A stretch of DNA of 64,000 bases from Rusavskia elegans (GCA_011316305.1 SAUG01000056.1:548127-612126), one strand, 5' to 3'; shown: positions 51,150 to 63,710, counted from the first letter of the stretch. Translations and numbers: made by a program. Notes: generated by a model from the sequence alone, not told the origin.

Positions 51150-52790
51150 TTTTTAGCTACTATCTCGTTCTATAATAATAAAATTAAAGACTATTTATTT
51201 TTTTATTATATATTTAAAATAGGATTTAGAGTTTTTCTATCTAATACTTAGCCTAGATCTAGCGTAGAATTATATCTAGTTCTCTTTATTTCTTTAATAA
51301 TATTTCTATAGATTTTTTTAAAGTCGTCTATTTATAGTTTTTGGATTATTTCTTAAACTTTAGTATATTTTAGAGTAAATTATACTAGTAAATGGTAATA
51401 TTTTTTCTAAATTTTTGATTTCTATATTTCGCCTCCTTTTTTAAAAAAGATATCGAATTTTTTAATCTATTCGTAGTTTATATTTAATCCGATATCTAGT
51501 TTATTATATAAGAAATTTTTATACGCGAAAAAGTATATTATTTATAGTTCTATTCTTTTTCTAACCGTATTTTTCTATACCTGTATTCTAGAAATTAATT
51601 TTTTCTATTTATTTTCTAGGATAATATATTATCTAGAGATTTCGATTATTATAAAATCTAATATTCCGATAAATCTGTTTTTTATTTTAATTTCGACTTC
51701 TATAATTCAATTATTTTATTGAAGATTTTTTTAAATATATCCTTTAATCTAGTTATAAAACTCCTTTATAATCTTATTATTTATCCTTTTATTTACGAAA
51801 GCGATTATTATATAGTTTCTAATTTTATTTTTAAAAACTACTATAAAATATTTTTCCGTTTTATATAGTTTAAATTCTAATATTAGCCTTTTTTCCGCTT
51901 TTTTTAGTTCTATAGGATATTATTCTAACCTTTTTTTATCTAATAGATAGATAAGGTAATTATTATTATAATAGGCTATCTAATTTTTAATTATATATTC
52001 TCTAGTTTTTTTTTCGGATAATTTCTCTATTATTTTAAACTAGTATTCGATTATTTCTATTATCTTTTTAATTAGATAATTTTTTTTAAAATATCCTATT
52101 TTTTCGTATAAATAATAAACTTTAGTCTATAATCTTCTAGTTTCGATAGTATTAAATTCTATCGAGTTTTTTTAGGCTATTTTTTAACGGATTCTATTTT
52201 ATTAAACGTCTATTTATTAATATATTATTCGTACTATCTGGTATCGATTTTTATTACTAGTTTGATTAGATTTACTAGTAATTTTGATTTTTCGATTACT
52301 ACTATAGCTTCTTTAATTTTACTATAGAGTTTTTTAAAGAAATTAGCTTTTAGAACTAAAGCTTTCTAGTCTATTTTATAAACTAACGTTCTAAATTAAA
52401 TAATATAGATAGTTACCGATTTCTACTATTTTAGAACTATTAGTTTCCTTACTATTATTCTATTTTGGTTATTATTTCTAAAGGCTTTTTTAATAGCTAT
52501 AATTAGATTATCGAAATTATAAAATATCTAAAATATTTTATCTTTTTTTTTTATTTTCGGGATTATTAAAATAGTTTTCTATATAGAACTATATCTAATT
52601 AAAAGCAATTTCTCCTAGATAGATAATTATAAATAAAATTTGAACTATTTTATTCGGAAACTGGTTTACGTATAATAAAAAATAGATATTTTTTTTAATA
52701 TATTAAGGTTTTAAAAATTCTTTATTTCTTTTATAAATGTTTAGCGTTACTATTTTAATAGTATTATTTCGTTTTATAAGATAGTATAAT
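51150..52790 (-). pseudogene. Gag of gag-only copy 2 (relic)
   Basis: Aligns by position and landmark order with the gag of copy 3. Zinc-knuckle region at about 52074-52125. Many RIP-type stops. Confidence 0.55.
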
Positions 52791-52816
52791 ATAATTAATA
52801 TAGTAAATTAATAAAA

Positions 52817-53226
52817 TATAACGTTTCTATATATTAGAAGATATTATATTCGAATTTAGCTATAGCTGTAAAAATAATACGAGCTACTAAATAGTAAAGT
52901 AATCCTAATATAAAGTATCGTAACTAATCCCGTGTAGCTATAAAGGTACGGTTTTAATATTACGAGGTATCATCGTTACGGAAGTAATTAAAAAAAGAAT
53001 AATTAGAATATTTAATATTTATATTAATAACTAACGAGAAAAACTATCTAGTAGAAATAAAAAGCGATATATATAGTAAAAATAGCCGATAGTACCGATA
53101 GATAGCCGTCTACTAAAAGTCTCTATTATAAAAGTCGGCTATAGCGGCTATAGGCGGCTATAGATAATTAGTTTCGTTTAGCTGGCCAATTTTCCAAAGT
53201 ACTTCTATAGAATCGTAGACGTAACA
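52817..53226 (-). repeat. 5' LTR of gag-only copy 2
   Basis: 410 bp, pairs with 49874-50283. Ends CGTAACA. Confidence 0.88.
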
Positions 53227-55339
53227 GCTATTATAAAAACTGTTAGTTTATATATAAATACGAATCAACTGCCGAATAGTAGATAGAAGTAGCCTATATA
53301 GATAATCCTTCGCTTATTTATAAAAGAAATCGCGATAGGAAAATAGAGTAGCTACCTTTATTTTATTTAAATAAATAATTATCTACTATATATGGTCTAT
53401 TATAGTAGTTATCGAAAAAAGATTTATCTAGATAAAAATTATTTAAAATATCGACTAGGCGAGCGATATCGTAGATAAGGACTTCGAAAAAATTAAAGAA
53501 TAAATTTCTATATAATAAAACTTCCGCTAAACTAAATAAATTCTATAGAATTTACTATTAGAAAAAGAAATCTAATTGGATACCGAAATACGTTATTTGT
53601 ATATAACTAGTATTAATAGTGGTTACTAGATATTATATAATATTTCTATTAGTAGTCTACGTAAATAATTACTATTACGAAAGTTCGGCTAAAAGCGTCG
53701 GTATTATATTAATAAAAAACCGCCTATATTCTTTATAAACTATCGTTTAAAAAGTAACTAAAACGACTATTAAAGCCTTTATTAAATAGTGATATTCTAA
53801 AAGTTATAGTTATATATAATATATTATACTACTTATAATAAAAGTAAAATTATAGACCGGAATCCAAATACTATTATTTTCTAAAATCTATAGAACTATA
53901 TATCCTATAACCGAGCTATAGAATACTAAAATCGATATTCTAAAAATCGGATAAAAACAGATAATTATATATTTATTTCTTATTCTACTAGCTACTTTTA
54001 TATTAATCTTTAAAAAATAATAAAAGAAAACGATTCTCTTCCGCTGTTATCTATAATATATCGGGCTAAACCTTTATTTAGTCGACTAGTAGCTCCGGTA
54101 ATAGTTTTACTATAAAGAGCTTTAATTATTATTTTAGTAGTAGAGATTATATATAAATCTAACGGATGTTACTATTCTATAACGGGTTTTTTTTCAAATC
54201 GATAGCTAATACTATAAAATTCGCTAAAATACTTTTTAACTATATTTCAATTTTTACTAAATGATCTTTTATCGAGATTATATATAGTCGCTACGGTTTA
54301 AAAGTCTGTTTCTAATATTAGATACGAAATAGATAGTCTATCTGAAGATATTTCTAGTAAAAAAAGTTCGGCGATTTTTAAATCGTTAATTTTTTTATAT
54401 ATAGCCTTTAATATTTGACTTTTAGTTATATATAGCTTTTATAGATAGTATTTAATTCTATTTCGAAAAATATAATAGCTATATTTTATATAAATTTTTA
54501 TTTATATAGAAATATTATATACTAATCCGATTATTTCTATTTCTACTATAGTAGATATCGCTACGGTTTTTATGGATCGCTAAACGCTAAGTTTATAATT
54601 AACAAAAATACTAGTATTAAAAGAATTAATACAATTATATTTATATATATTCAGAATAGTAATATTTTTATATATAACCGTAATTAGATAATAGATTTTT
54701 TTTAACGAAATTGAAAATCTGGAATATAGATAGTAGAGTTAAAAGAGCCTTGTAACTATTAAAATAGTCTCTAAAGTTTATATATAAATACGACCAGCCT
54801 AAATTTTCCGGTAAAATTCCTTTTAATATTTTATTTATAACGGCGTTTAAATACGATTATTAAGCTTTAAAATTTTATACGTAAATATAAAGCGTTATAA
54901 AATTTTATATATAGAGTAAAAACCATAAATAGAAGTAAATAGAATCCGGAATATCAATAAAATAACTTAGTTATATATAATTAATAGAATTATTAGAAAC
55001 TATAAAATATTCGAATATTCGGCTTTTTTTAAAATCTATTGTTTTACGAATATCTAACTATTTTCAAGTCTATATATAATATCTCAGATTATATTTAATT
55101 TATATTCATTTCTAAAGCTATAAATAATTAATCTTTTACGATTTATATCCGAAACCTCTATATAAATAGTAGTATTATTTCTTTAATCTCGAGTTTTTTT
55201 TAATTATATACTTTAATTATCTATATGATTCCCCGGATATAAAATTATCTATCGATTACTAAAATTATATATAACTAACTGCCGGTTACTATAAATATTA
55301 TTATCTATTTTAAAATCTTCTAATCCAGATAAATAGTAT
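53227..55339. other. AT-rich decayed sequence sharing a repeat with 59.9 kb
   Basis: No gene assignable. About 54775-54960 (ACGTAAATATAAAGCGTTATAAAATTTTATATATA and flanks) recurs at about 59885-60105 in the same orientation, so the two spacers share an older repeat. The rest shows no frame that I can support. Confidence 0.45.
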
Positions 55340-55344
55340 TTTAG

Positions 55345-55753
55345 TATAACGTCCCTATATATCAGAGGGCGTTACGCTCGAGCCTAGCTATAGCCGTAGA
55401 CGTTATCCGAGCTACTAAATAGTAAAGGAGTTCTAGTATAGGTTATTATAACTAATCCTATATAGCCGTAGAGGTACGGTTATAATATTACGAGGTATCT
55501 TTATTATAAGGTAATTAAGAAGAGAATAATAGAGATATATTTAATGATTATATTAATAACTAACGAAGGAAACTATCTATAGAAGTAATAAGCGATATAT
55601 ATAGTAAAAGTAGCTATAAAAGCCGATAAGTAGCCGCCTACTAAAAGTCCTATCCGATAGATCGGCTATATTAGCTACGGGCGGCTATAGATAATTAGGT
55701 TTATTTATCTAACTAATCTTTCTATAGAATTCTATAGAATTATAGATATAATA
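55345..55753 (-). repeat. 3' LTR of gag-only copy 3
   Basis: 409 bp, with GAGGGCGTTACGCTCGAGCC and CTAAATAGTAAAGGAG blocks. Ends TATAATA. Confidence 0.9.
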
Positions 55754-56599
55754 TAGCCCCCCCTATATCGCTTCTTACCTAGCGTAAAAACTATTTTACG
55801 GGGTATAAAAAGGGTTTTTTTTTATTTCTTTCTTTTTTTCCTTTTTTTCCTTTAATATCTTTATTATACGTTTTTAAATAGGAAATCGTTTAAAATCTTT
55901 TTATCGTATTTAATTAAGAGAAGTTATAATACCTTTTTTTTATTCCTTATATACCCGTAATTATTTAAAAAAGTATAAAGTCGAGGTTAGTAGTAATATT
56001 TATAGTAAATATACTCGCGCTTAGAGATTATACGATCTTCTAATATCTAATACTATCTATATATTATTTCTTTTTATTTCTTTATTTTCGCTAACCCTTT
56101 TAGAGAAGCGTTTTAAGGATAAAAAGAATAAATTTCGTTCTAATATTATAGGTATTCTTAATAAATATTCCGAGGCTTATTATTATATCGAGTTCTTCTT
56201 TAATTCCGAAAAGGAAATTCGTAATAAGTACTTAGTTTAGGAGTCGGATCTCCGCCGGCTTTTTAATAAATAAAAGCGCTTTATTACTTATTATCGCGCT
56301 TTAAATAAATATAAAAGTAATTTTATTATTTAGAAGTAATACGTACTATCCCGGTTTAATAAGTTTAATAATCCGGTCGCGTTCTACTTCTCCGTCGATT
56401 TTATATTAGCTGCGTAAGAAGCTTCCGTTAAATTAATACCTAGGTTTAATTCGGATAATCTAGATTAAATTTTAAAAGATATTAACTTCTCTTAACCTAT
56501 AGAAAGCGTAGAGTTCTAAAGAAGGTCTAGCTAAAGATTTCTTCGCCTCTACTTTTATATCTAGTTTATATATTTATATTATAAATTATTTCCGGTTCC

Positions 56600-58260
56600 T
56601 CTAATAGTCCTACTAAATTTTATTCTTTAGTAACTATTTCGTCCTAAAATAACGAGGACGGATACTAATCGAACTCTTTATTCCTAGATTATATACTAAA
56701 TACCGGGTCCGGTATTCCTTTATTCTAGTCTATTTAGTTCGGTTTATAGTATTCGATTTTATCTATAACTTTAATTATACCCTAGTATATTTTTCTAATA
56801 TAGTTTATCTAAAGCTATTAAATTATTTCTTTACTTTTATTATATTTCTTAGCAAGTTATTAAAGAAGATAGTAGTATTTCTTCTAAATTTTTATATTTT
56901 AAACTTTTCTACCTTTTTTAAAATTTTTATCTAATTTTTTAATATTATTATAATTTATTATAGAAACGACGTCTATTTCTTTATATAAAAGGTTTTTATA
57001 GGCTAGGAGATATATTATTTACGGTTCTATTTTTTTTATCTATAGTACTTTTTTCTATTAGTTTTTCTAAAATCGATTCTTTCTACTTATTTCTTAAAAT
57101 AACGTAATTTCTCTAACTTTCGATTATAGTAAAATTTATTATTCTAATTAGTCTATATTTTATCTTAACTTTAATAATAAGGATTCTATTATCTTTAGTT
57201 ATTTTTCTATAGAGATATCCTATAATTTTATCGCAAAATCCCTTTATAACTTTATTATCTTCCTCTCTATTTATAAAAGCTATTATCTATTAACTTCCGA
57301 TATTAACTTTAAACGCTACTATAAGGGGTTTTTCGGTTTTATATAATTTAAAATCGATTATTAGTCTCGTTTCCTGCGCTTTTTTTAGTTTTTTAGGATA
57401 ATATCCTATCCCCTCTTTATTTAATAGGTAGATAGAGTAAGTATTATCGTAGTAGACTAACCAACTTTTTACTATATATTTATAGGGTAGTTTTTCTATT
57501 ATTTCTAAAAAGTATTTAGTTACTTTAATTATCTCTTTAGTTAGATAATTTCTTTTAAAATATCCTGTTTTTCTATATAAGTAATAAACTTTAGTTTTTA
57601 ATTCTTTAGTCTCGGTAGTATTAAGTTCTATCGGATTTCCTCTAGGCTTTCTTTTAATAGGTCCTATTTTACTAAGCGCCTATTTATCTAAATAAATTTT
57701 ATACTACCTAGTATTAATCTTTATTATAAGTTTAATAAAATCTACTAACGAATTTAGTTCTTCGATTACTATTATAGCTTCTTTAACTTTTATCTAAAAT
57801 TCTTTATAGAAATAGGCTTTTAGAACTAAGTCTTTCTAGTCTATCTTATAAATAAATATTCTAAGCTAAATAATATAGGTAGCTACCGACTTCTACTATT
57901 TTAGAACTATTAATTACCTACCTATTACCCTATCCTTATTATTATTTCCGAAGGCTTCTTTTATAGCCGTAATAAGGTTACCGAAGGTATAGAAGATCTA
58001 TAATATTTTATCTTCTCTCTATCTTTCTAGGTTATCGAGATAATCTTCTATTCGAAGCTATACCTAATTAAGGGTAGCTCTTCCTAGATATAATATTATA
58101 AATAGAACTTTAACTACTTTATTTAAAAACTAGATTATATATAATATAAAGTAGATACTTATCTAAATAATCTATAGCTTTAAAGATCCTTTATCTCCTT
58201 TATAGATATTTAGTATTACTACTTTAATAGTATCGCTTCGATCTATAGATCGGGATAACG
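56600..58260 (-). pseudogene. Gag with CCHC zinc knuckle (relic), best readable copy
   Basis: Read right to left, one frame starts near 58210 and includes KVVKVLFIILYLGRATLNQV, LQIFYTFGNLITAIKEAFG and IVIEELNSLVDFIKLIIKI. This is the usual order in Ty3/Gypsy capsids, where a W-rich capsid half is followed by a Leu-rich second half. At 57545-57592 is a zinc knuckle: YYLYRKTGYFKRNY, which is CX2CX4HX4C with Cys and His codons each changed to Tyr by one G-to-A step. Beyond it, AFINREEDN may be a mutated protease site (usually DSGA). The frame continues to about 56600 with charged readings. Length is about 500 codons. Confidence 0.75.
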
Positions 58261-58285
58261 AGACTAATATAGTAAATTATTAATA

Positions 58286-58694
58286 TATAACGTCCCTATA
58301 TATTAGAGGGCGTTATACTCGAGCCTAGCTATAGCTATAGACGTAGTCCGAACTACTAAATAGTAAAGGAATTCTAGTATAAATTATTATAACTAATGCT
58401 ATATAGCCGTAGAGGTACGGTTATAATATTACGAAGTATCTTTATTATAAGATAATTAAGAAAAGAATAGTAGAGATATATTTAATAATTATATTAACGA
58501 CTAATAAAAAAAACTATCTATAGGAATAATAAGTAATATATATAATAAGAGTAGCTATAAAAGCCGATAAATAGCCGTCTACTAAAAGTCTCGTCCGGAG
58601 GAACGGCTATATCGACTACGGGCGGCTATAGGTAATTAGGCTCGTTTGCTTAACCAATCCTTCTATAGAACTCTGTAGAGTCGTGGACGTAACA
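58286..58694 (-). repeat. 5' LTR of gag-only copy 3
   Basis: 409 bp, pairs with 55345-55753. The minus-strand start is TGTTACGTCCACGACTCT. Confidence 0.9.
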
Positions 58695-58699
58695 TTTAG

Positions 58700-60118
58700 C
58701 GAGACTATATAGAAGCTGGTTAATTTAACTAAATAGAAAACGATAATATATAATAGATATAAAAAGTAAATATATAATAGATATAAAAAGTAAAAATATA
58801 ATAGAATTTATATAATATATTTCTAATAATAGATATAGTAGCCGCCAGACTATCGACTTTTTTAAAAAGATTCTATATTTACGTAGAATCAAATAATATT
58901 TTTCACTAGAATTTTAATCAGTCTAAATTCTTTTTTTTATCTATAAACAATTTATCTCTTACTGTTATAATTTAAAGTAAAGTTAGTATCTAAAGCTTTT
59001 AGATAGATATAGTAGAAAGGTTACCCTATTCGATAATATAGAATAAAATCTTCATTTTTCGCTATATATAATAAAATACTAGTTTGAAAAATTAATTACG
59101 ATAATATTAAAACGATAAACAGATTGGATTTTAGATAAACTAAATCGCCGTTCCGTATAATACTATCGAAATAACTACTATTAAACGGAGATACTATATA
59201 TAATAGTTAACTAAAATAATTTAAATCGAAATAATCTACGTCTACTAATAATTTGTAATATAGATATTAGATAATCTACTATTTAGATATTTAGAACGAT
59301 TAGATATAATATAATAGATAGAACTGATAAATTAATTAGTAGTTTATATAAAACTATTAGTAACTCTATCTTTTATATTAATTTTTATATATAAGTCCTA
59401 TTGTAATATAGAAAGCCTATTCTAATATATTAACTTATAAATAAAATAAAATTTTTTATAAACTGGTTTCTAGTAGTACTAGAATATATAAAAGGAGTTT
59501 CGATATTCTAGATAAATAATTCGAAAGTTAGAAATTAGAAATTAAAAAAAAATAAAGCGAATTATTTAATAGAATAAACTAATACTAGCTTTATAAAGAT
59601 TTATACAAATACTTTTATAATATAATAAATATAAATAAATATAGAAATAGAAATGAAAGTTATATATAATTTAAAGGTACAATAAAACTTTATATATAGC
59701 GAGGATTTTAGAGGTAATAACATTATATAAATTTAATTATAACTCTATTTAAATAGAATCTAGAATATAAAGTCTAGAATAAAGTCATTCAGTTAATATA
59801 TAGCACTATTTTATTAAAATCTATCATTTAGAACCTTTATATATAGATATTTAACTAATTTAGATTTCGTAATATAGATTATAGAACTAAAGTTTATAAT
59901 TAACCCGCGTTATATATAGATAAAAAAACTCTAATAATTTACCCGATACCGGTTTAAATCGGCTATTTATAACGTCGTTCGAATATATCGAATAAATTCT
60001 AAAACTTAATACGTAAATATAGAACGTTATTAAACTTTATATATAAAATAGAAGTAGATGGAAAAACCGACTGGAATCTAATAAAAATAGAAGATAACTA
60101 AAATTTATATAGTTAATA
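58700..60118. other. AT-rich decayed spacer
   Basis: No gene found. The right part (about 59885-60105) repeats 54775-54960. Confidence 0.45.
58747..58802 (+). repeat. Short tandem duplication, unit about 28 bp
   Basis: TATATAATAGATATAAAAAG occurs twice, head to tail, just to the right of gag-only copy 3. Confidence 0.7.
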
Positions 60119-60119
60119 G

Positions 60120-60235
60120 GGCCTGGTGGCGCAGTAGTAACGCTGCGTGACCTGGAGGCCCAACGGATCCGCGCTCCATCTCGGAGTTAGCGGAGTTAAT
60201 CCAGCGGGTCGGGGGTTCGAATCCCTCGAAGGCTA
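60120..60235 (+). tRNA. tRNA-like Pol III unit, possible intron-containing tRNA or SINE head
   Basis: A sharp GC-rich island in AT-rich DNA that keeps its TG and CA dinucleotides. An A box (TGGCGCAGTAGTAACGC, 60127-60143) and a consensus B box (GGTTCGAATCC) are present. The T arm is good: GGGGG (60211-60215), loop TTCGAAT, CCCTC (60223-60227). The acceptor stem GGCCTGG (60120-60126) against GAAGGCT (60228-60234) pairs at five of seven positions. The A-to-B spacing (about 70 bases) is too long for a plain tRNA. It would fit an intron or an extra arm, but I cannot place an anticodon with confidence. The D stem has one mismatch of RIP type. Alternatives are a tRNA pseudogene or the head of a SINE. 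Confidence 0.5.
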
Positions 60236-60249
60236 ACCCAATACTTGAG

Positions 60250-60255
60250 TTTTTT
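60250..60255 (+). terminator. Pol III terminator T6
   Basis: Six T residues 14 bases after the tRNA-like 3' end, the usual Pol III stop signal. Confidence 0.55.
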
Positions 60256-60659
60256 CTATCGACTAAGTCGATTTTTATAGAGTTTAAATATAGAAAGACT
60301 AGACAGTGGATCGTCTCGGCCTAGCCCGATCGATCGAACTTAATTAAGTTAATTAATAAAATTAAATAGATTACGGTTTTCCTCTGGGTTTTAGTCCAGA
60401 TCTAGTTCCTTCGAGAGTTCTTAATTCGAGTTTTCGGTAAAATACTTGAGTACCAAATAATTATGTAATCTGATCGGTTTAGCGCCTCTAGCGTTAAAAT
60501 CGTAAAAGACTAAAATCAAAATCCGAATGATTAATCGTATATATATAAATATAGTTAATAGAAATATACCTCCGACTGGAATTTATAAAAATTCTATTCT
60601 TTATTACTATTAAATAGATAGTTTAAATACTATATAATGAATATATTTTTTCTAGCTAT
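60256..60659. other. Spacer, partly less mutated
   Basis: About 60290-60530 has somewhat higher GC and some retained TG/CA, continuing the island around the tRNA-like unit. No gene seen. It could be the body of a SINE whose head is 60120-60235. Confidence 0.35.
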
Positions 60660-61085
60660 TACTATATATTATATCTTTCCGATAGATGGAAATTATAGTA
60701 ATTAAACTAGTAATTAAATTATCTAAACAGTTTTAATCATTAAATATTTAGCTAGAAAGTAAAGACATTCGTCTATATACAAACGTAATAGTAGAACGGA
60801 TAGATAATTCGAATACTTTACGACGAATATATTGTCTCCGTCTACTATTATATTTTAACATCTTTATAATAGTTAAATATTGAAGTTTCGAAGCTAGTAA
60901 TTAACTTTTTCTATATAAACCTTTTTATATTCGGTATAGAAAATAATTAAATTCTATTACGAAATTAAACAAAGTATATTTCTTTATTCTAACGTATACT
61001 ACTATTTACGGAGAATAAGTTACTAATAGATAAATAGAATGTACGTAGATTCCAAATAGATTATTGGAATAGATTTAATATAATA
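60660..61085 (-). repeat. Inverted copy of the satellite unit with its left flank
   Basis: Reverse complement of about 20020-20410. It contains one satellite unit (CGTCTATATACAAACG reversed, and ACGACGAATATATTG) and the same non-repeated flank (CTAATAGATAAATAGAATG and CTACGTAGATTCCA in reverse). The shared flank means that more than the satellite unit was duplicated. It may be the tail of a second copy of the Gypsy element at 11.5-20.2 kb. Confidence 0.75.
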
Positions 61086-61526
61086 TTATAAATACGTCAA
61101 ATTCGAAATCTATATAGAAAATAAAATCGCTAGTTTAACTAATATATTTCTAATTGTCTTAATAGTTCTAAAATAATTTTAGTAACTTTTTTTCTAATTT
61201 ATTTTGGTTTATCTTTTATTATCATTTTCTAAAATCGTTTTAAAACTAATATTAGTCGTTTTAACTCTTTTAGCCAATTTTCAGCCAGTATCAATTTAAA
61301 CGGGTTATTAACCGCTTTCAAATATGATCGAAACTACGTAAATATATAGCTAAAATCATTTAAACGGCTAAAACGACTAAAAAAATCAAAAAAAAAAAAA
61401 CCTTTATTATTTTTATTTAATTTAAATTCAGTTAGGTAATAAATTTTATTCGCTTATATATAATTTTTAGTATTTAGCTAATTTTATCTAGATCGAAAAT
61501 ATAATTTTTTTTCAGTAAAATCTAAC
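61086..61526. other. AT-rich spacer with an imperfect hairpin
   Basis: About 61225-61400 contains CGTTTTAAAACTAATATTAG, GTCGTTTTAACTC and, later, reversed partners (CTAAAACGACTAAAA), followed by a poly-A run. This gives a loose inverted repeat about 130 bp long. No gene seen. Confidence 0.4.
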
Positions 61527-61910
61527 TGTTACGTTTACGATTCTATAGAAATACTTTACGTTAATCAATTAAATAAACGGATTAATAGTTTAATTTAGTT
61601 AAAGTCGCTAGAATTATATATCCGTCGCTATTTAGTAGAACAGCTTTATTAAATAAATCGGCTTTATATCTATATATATTCTTTTCTTTATCTAATAGAT
61701 TGTTTCATTTGTTAATTACTATTATAATTATTATATACTGTTCTTTTTCGTTCTATAATTAACTACGTCACGAAAACGCTTTAAAATATTATAACAATAT
61801 CTTTATAGCTATAATGGACTAGTTATAATATTTTGAACTAGTATTTCTTTACTATTTAATAGTTCGGACCACGTCTACGGCTGTAGCTAAGCTCGAACGT
61901 AACGTTTTCT
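61527..61910 (+). repeat. LTR of the chromovirus family, opposite orientation, cut by copy 4
   Basis: It starts TGTTACG (61527), runs through the family landmarks in the same orientation as 2948-3359, and stops at 61910 about 19 bases short of its expected CGTTACA end. Gag-only copy 4 begins at the next base. So this is probably a solo LTR into which copy 4 inserted; its last bases would lie to the right of copy 4, outside the window. Confidence 0.75.
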
Positions 61911-63710
61911 TATAACGTCTCTGTATATCAAAAGGCGTTACGTTCGAGTCTAGCTATATCCGTAGACGTAGTACGAGCAACTAAATAGTAAAAGAGTCCT
62001 AATATAGATTACTATAACTAATTCTATATAGTTATAAACGTACGGTTACAATATTATAAAATATCTTCGTTATAAAAGTAATTAAATAGAGAATAACTAA
62101 AGGTATTTGATCATTATATTAACGACTAATAAAAAAAGCTATCTAATAGAAATAAAGTATAATATATATAATAAAAGTAGCCGATAGTACCGATAGATAG
62201 CCGTCCGCTAAAAGTTTCTATTATAAAATTTAGCTATAGCGGCTATAGATAGTTATAGATAATTAGCTTCGTTTAGCTAGCTAATTTTCTAAAATATTTC
62301 TAAAGAATTATAGATATAATATAATCTTTTCTATATCGTTTCCATATAGTCCATTTATATATAGGATATATAAAGCTTAATCGCTTTTTCCTTTTTTTTT
62401 TTATATTTTTATTATACGTTTTCGAAAAAGAAATTAATTAAAGTCATTTTTTTGAATTTAATTAAAATACAATATTATATTTTTTTTTTACAGTTTATAT
62501 ATCTATAATTCTTTAAAAGAATATAAAATTAAAATTAGTAGTAATATTTTTAGCGAGTATATTCGGATATAGAAATCGTATAATCTTTTAATTTCTAATA
62601 TTATTTAAAATAGTCTTTATTTTTTAGAATTTTAATTTCTAATTATCTATAAAGAAATAATTTAAAAATAAAAAATATAAACTTTATTCTAATATTAAAA
62701 ATATTTTTATAAAATATTCCGAAACGTATTACTATATCGAGTCTTTTTTAACTTCTAAAAAAGAAATTCGTAATTATCGTTTTATTAAAAGATTAGATCT
62801 CTACCGGCTTTTTAGAAAGTAAAAGCGTTTTATTATTTATTATCGCGCTTTAGATTAATATAAAAATTATTTTTTTTTATTTAAAAGTACTTTATTTTAT
62901 TTCGTTATAATAAATTCAATAGTCTAATAACGTTTTACTTTTTTATTAGTTTTATACTAGCCGTATAAAAGATATCTATTAAATCGGTTCCTATTTTTAA
63001 TTCGGTTAATTTCGATCGGTTTTTAAAAAAATTCAACTTTTTTTAGCTTTTAGAAATAATAAATATATAAAAGAATATCTAATTAAAAATTTCTTTATAT
63101 TATATTATTTTATTCGTTTCGAATTATATATCAATTTTATAAATTATATTCTATTCTTCTAATATTTCCGCTAATTTATATTTTCTAGCTACTATCTCGT
63201 TCTATAATAATAGATTTAATAACTATCTATTTTTTAATTATATATTTAATATAAAATCTAGTATTTCTTCATCCGGTTTTTAGTTTAGTTCTAGTATAGA
63301 ATTATATTTAGCTTTTTTTATTTTTTAAATAATATTTCTATAGATATTTTTAATATCGTCGATCTATAGTTTTTAGATTTTTTTTTAAATTTTATCGTAT
63401 TTTAGAAATAATATTCTTTCTAAATCTTTATTTTCTATACTTTATTTTCTTTTTTAAAAAGGAAATCGATTTTTTTTTAATCTATTTATAGTTTATATTT
63501 AATCTAATATCTAGTTCGTTAAATAAAAGATTTTTATATATAGGAAAATATATTATCTATAGTTTTATCTTTTTTTTAACTATACTTTTCTATACCAATA
63601 TTCTAGATATTAATTTTTTCTATTTACTTTCTAATATAATATATTATTTAGAACTTTCGATTATTATAAAATCTAATATTTTAATAAGTCCGTTTTTTTA
63701 TTTTAATTTT
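61911..63710 (-). mobile_element. Gag-only LTR retrotransposon, copy 4, interrupted
   Basis: 3' LTR at 61911-62321 (TATAACG to TATAATA), followed by 1.4 kb of internal sequence that matches copy 2 (about 50284-51690) landmark for landmark. The match stops at about 63707, where an unrelated, hardly mutated sequence begins. Gag and the 5' LTR would lie beyond the window if still present. This copy is very AT-rich. Confidence 0.82.

Larger units (their letters stand above)
49874..53226 (-). mobile_element. Gag-only LTR retrotransposon, copy 2
   Basis: 3353 bp with LTRs at 49874-50283 and 52817-53226. Ends are TATAACG on the left and an intact CGTAACA on the right. Flanking pentamers are ACTAG and GCTAT, not a clean duplication; one of the two differences is of RIP type. 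Internal organisation as in copies 1 and 3, with the zinc-knuckle region at about 52074-52125 on the minus strand. More AT-rich than copy 3. No reverse transcriptase or integrase is seen. Confidence 0.88.
55345..58694 (-). mobile_element. Gag-only LTR retrotransposon, copy 3, with target duplication
   Basis: 3350 bp with LTRs at 55345-55753 and 58286-58694, flanked by the perfect 5-bp duplication TTTAG (55340-55344 and 58695-58699). Ends are TATAACG on the left and CGTAACA on the right. Gag reads on the minus strand from next to the right LTR. This is the least mutated copy and the one where gag can be read best. It lacks reverse transcriptase, RNase H and integrase. Confidence 0.92.

Noticed and set aside
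55750..58280. Plus-strand open frame in the gag-only elements (about 56100-56480) as the main gene
   Set aside because: It reads openly, but the minus strand carries a recognisable capsid and zinc knuckle next to the right LTR, so the plus frame is more likely the complement of the same gene.
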